Shown piece after piece: positions 4,413 through 5,842 of a DNA stretch of 5,842 bases. The notes beneath the pieces are model-generated. The model was given only the letters and a program-made list of their open reading frames with translations, made no database searches and was not told the origin of the DNA. This DNA is from Spirochaetales bacterium (GTDB taxonomy: Bacteria; Spirochaetota; Spirochaetia; DSM-27196; SLST01). The stretch lies in NCBI GenBank assembly GCA_028284845.1, contig JANQQY010000132.1, forward strand, positions 1 to 5,842, given 5' to 3'. The position numbers and the translations under genes were made by a program. Positions within the stretch are counted from its first letter, which is position 1. Each line of letters opens with the position of its first letter.

Positions 4413-5842
4413 AGCTTACCCTCACCAGCGGTGAAGACGCCGTATCTGTTGAGACCGATTCTTCACAGACGCTGTTGGCCTCTATCCAGGCGTACGGCTG
4501 GCACATCAACGCTCCTTGCGGAGGCGGGGGCAGATGTGGCAAGTGCATCGTCTCTGTTGATCCTGCCGATTCGTTCTCGCCCCTCGACGATATGGAACGC
4601 AGGTTTGTCACGGCTGAATCGGGTGAGCGCCTCGCCTGTCGAACCGTTCCAATCGCAGATGCCACCATTCGTCTGCCCGGCGAATCGGCCGCTCCAGCCA
4701 GCGAAGACGCGATCGCGAAGGGCGGGAGCATCCGTATCGCAACCGGCGGAACACCGGCAGTCATCGTCGAGACTCTTGACCTGCCCCTCCCCTCGATCTC
4801 CGACCAGCGGAGCACTCTGGGACGCATCCGGGACGAGAGCTCGGTCGAGTCGATCGTTCTTTCGCGGGATCACTTGCAGACCGCCGCGGCGGCTTTGGAG
4901 GAGACCGGGCGCATACGATTGGTCTCGGATGCGCGACTGCGACGATCGATTCGGGTCGACCGGGAAACGGAGGTGAGTGACGCTCCCGTGCTCGGCGTGG
5001 CATTCGACATCGGTACGACGACGGTCGCCGGTTATCTGATCGACATGGGCCGGCACCAACTACTGGGAACGCGATCGGAAGCGAACGCTCAGAGCGCGTA
5101 CGGCGCAGATGTGATCAGTAGGATCTCACACGCAACCGCCGGTGCGCCGTTGACTACTGCGATTCGGGAGCAGCTCTCATCGATGATCCACGGCCTGGTC
5201 GAGGGGCACGGCGAACCATCAGACGTGGTCGCCGTCACGATTGCCGGCAACACGACCATGCTGCACTTCCTGATGGACATGCCGACGGAATCGATCGCGC
5301 GGGCGCCGTTTGCCCCGCTGTTCACCGAACCCCTCTTCCCGGACGCTCGCGAAATCGCACTTCCGGTGCACAGACACGCTTCGATCCACCTCCTTCCCGG
5401 CGTTGCCGCCTATGTTGGCGCCGACATCGTCGCGGATCTCCTCTCGTGTGGGATGCACGAGCGGGAAGGCGTTTCGCTTCTCGTGGACATCGGCACGAAC
5501 GGAGAGATCATCTGCGGCGGAAAGGATGGCCTCCTCGCCTGCTCGACGGCCGCAGGTCCGGCGCTCGAGGGCGCTTCGATCCGGCACGGATCAGGGGGGA
5601 TTCCAGGGGCGATCAACCACGTCTCTCGTTCCGGCGGGGAGCTGCTCGTCGAAACCATTGGCGGTGGGCCTGCCCGCAGCATCTGCGGGACCGGCCTGAT
5701 GGACGCTCTGGCGATGCTCCTCGATGACGGGATCGTTGATATGAGTGGACGCATGGAGGCGAATGCGGACTCCGTGGATCTGCCGGATGACGCGACGGCT
5801 CTCTATCGGGAGCGGCTGTCGGAGGTCGACGGCGAACCCGCA
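4409..5842 (+). CDS. RACo-like corrinoid-activating ferredoxin/ASKHA ATPase (DUF4445), C-terminus cut
   Basis: 478 codons are open to the right edge; family members are about 600-650 aa, so the C-terminal part is missing. RACo-type proteins use ATP and an electron from their own iron-sulfur cluster to return an inactive Co(II) corrinoid of a methyltransferase to Co(I), in the cytoplasm. The N-terminal domain (1-90) is a plant-type [2Fe-2S] ferredoxin with Cys37, 43, 46 and 77 (C-x5-C-x2-C-x30-C), all present. A linker/middle region spans about 105-190. The ASKHA ATPase core has phosphate-1 GVAFDIGTTTVAGYLID (196-212), NAQSAYGADVISRI (226-239), IAGNTTMLHF (278-287), phosphate-2 LLVDIGTNGEI (357-367), CSTAAGPALEGA (378-389) and the adenosine-site IGGGPARSICGTGLMDAL (417-433). 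GTG 4409 is the only usable start: TGA 4379-4381 closes the frame upstream. Its Shine-Dalgarno is poor (GGCGAG), but a leader ORF overlaps the start. No corrinoid protein or methyltransferase lies in the window. Confidence 0.93.
   Translation, partial: MKLTLTSGEDAVSVETDSSQTLLASIQAYGWHINAPCGGGGRCGKCIVSVDPADSFSPLDDMERRFVTAESGERLACRTVPIADATIRLPGESAAPASEDAIAKGGSIRIATGGTPAVIVETLDLPLPSISDQRSTLGRIRDESSVESIVLSRDHLQTAAAALEETGRIRLVSDARLRRSIRVDRETEVSDAPVLGVAFDIGTTTVAGYLIDMGRHQLLGTRSEANAQSAYGADVISRISHATAGAPLTTAIREQLSSMIHGLVEGHGEPSDVVAVTIAGNTTMLHFLMDMPTESIARAPFAPLFTEPLFPDAREIALPVHRHASIHLLPGVAAYVGADIVADLLSCGMHEREGVSLLVDIGTNGEIICGGKDGLLACSTAAGPALEGASIRHGSGGIPGAINHVSRSGGELLVETIGGGPARSICGTGLMDALAMLLDDGIVDMSGRMEANADSVDLPDDATALYRERLSEVDGEPA

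Noticed and set aside
4431..5059. Open frames of 150-198 codons on both strands over the ferredoxin part of the RACo-like gene
   Set aside because: The main frame carries the cluster cysteines and ATPase motifs. The others are Arg/Ser/Pro-rich shadow frames without motifs.

Overview
The window is a compact stretch of bacterial chromosome. It is moderately GC-rich by eye, has short intergenic gaps, and shows no mobile element, CRISPR array, rRNA or tRNA. The organism cannot be named from this sequence. A lipoprotein signal, GTG starts and promoters that abut start codons fit a lineage that uses leaderless mRNAs. Actinobacteria, Deinococcota and Chloroflexota are well-known examples, and some spirochaetes are also conceivable. 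I see nothing decisive.

Layout: (1) 1-1726, minus strand: a gene pair. First comes a lipobox-bearing alpha/beta hydrolase with an HGGPG oxyanion motif (881-1726). After a 59-nt gap follows an ABC-F ATPase (start 821) that runs off the left edge. The gap holds a near-perfect Shine-Dalgarno for the ABC-F gene and, upstream of it, a second AGGAGG followed by a three-codon mini-ORF. (2) 1802-2044, plus: a small FmdB-type zinc-ribbon protein, divergent from the hydrolase. (3) 2097-3039, minus: a 90-aa protein of unknown function and a TVP38/TMEM64-family membrane protein, 7 nt apart and probably one transcript. (4) 3148-4329, plus: a DUF482 (PF04339) GNAT/FemAB-like protein, divergent from (3). 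(5) 4409-5842, plus: a corrinoid-activation (RACo-like) protein with an N-terminal [2Fe-2S] ferredoxin domain and an ASKHA/DUF4445 ATPase, cut by the right edge.

No shared pathway links the five units; they look like ordinary housekeeping or accessory genes. The most interesting signal is regulatory. Four transcription-unit starts (hydrolase, fmdB-like, 90-aa gene, RACo-like leader) have sigma70-like -35/-10 pairs with a 17-nt spacer whose -10 box ends only 5-8 nt before a start codon, which predicts leaderless transcripts. At the RACo-like gene the predicted leaderless start opens a 14-codon ORF whose TGA overlaps the GTG of the main gene, suggesting control by termination-reinitiation. I find no convincing new multi-gene system here.
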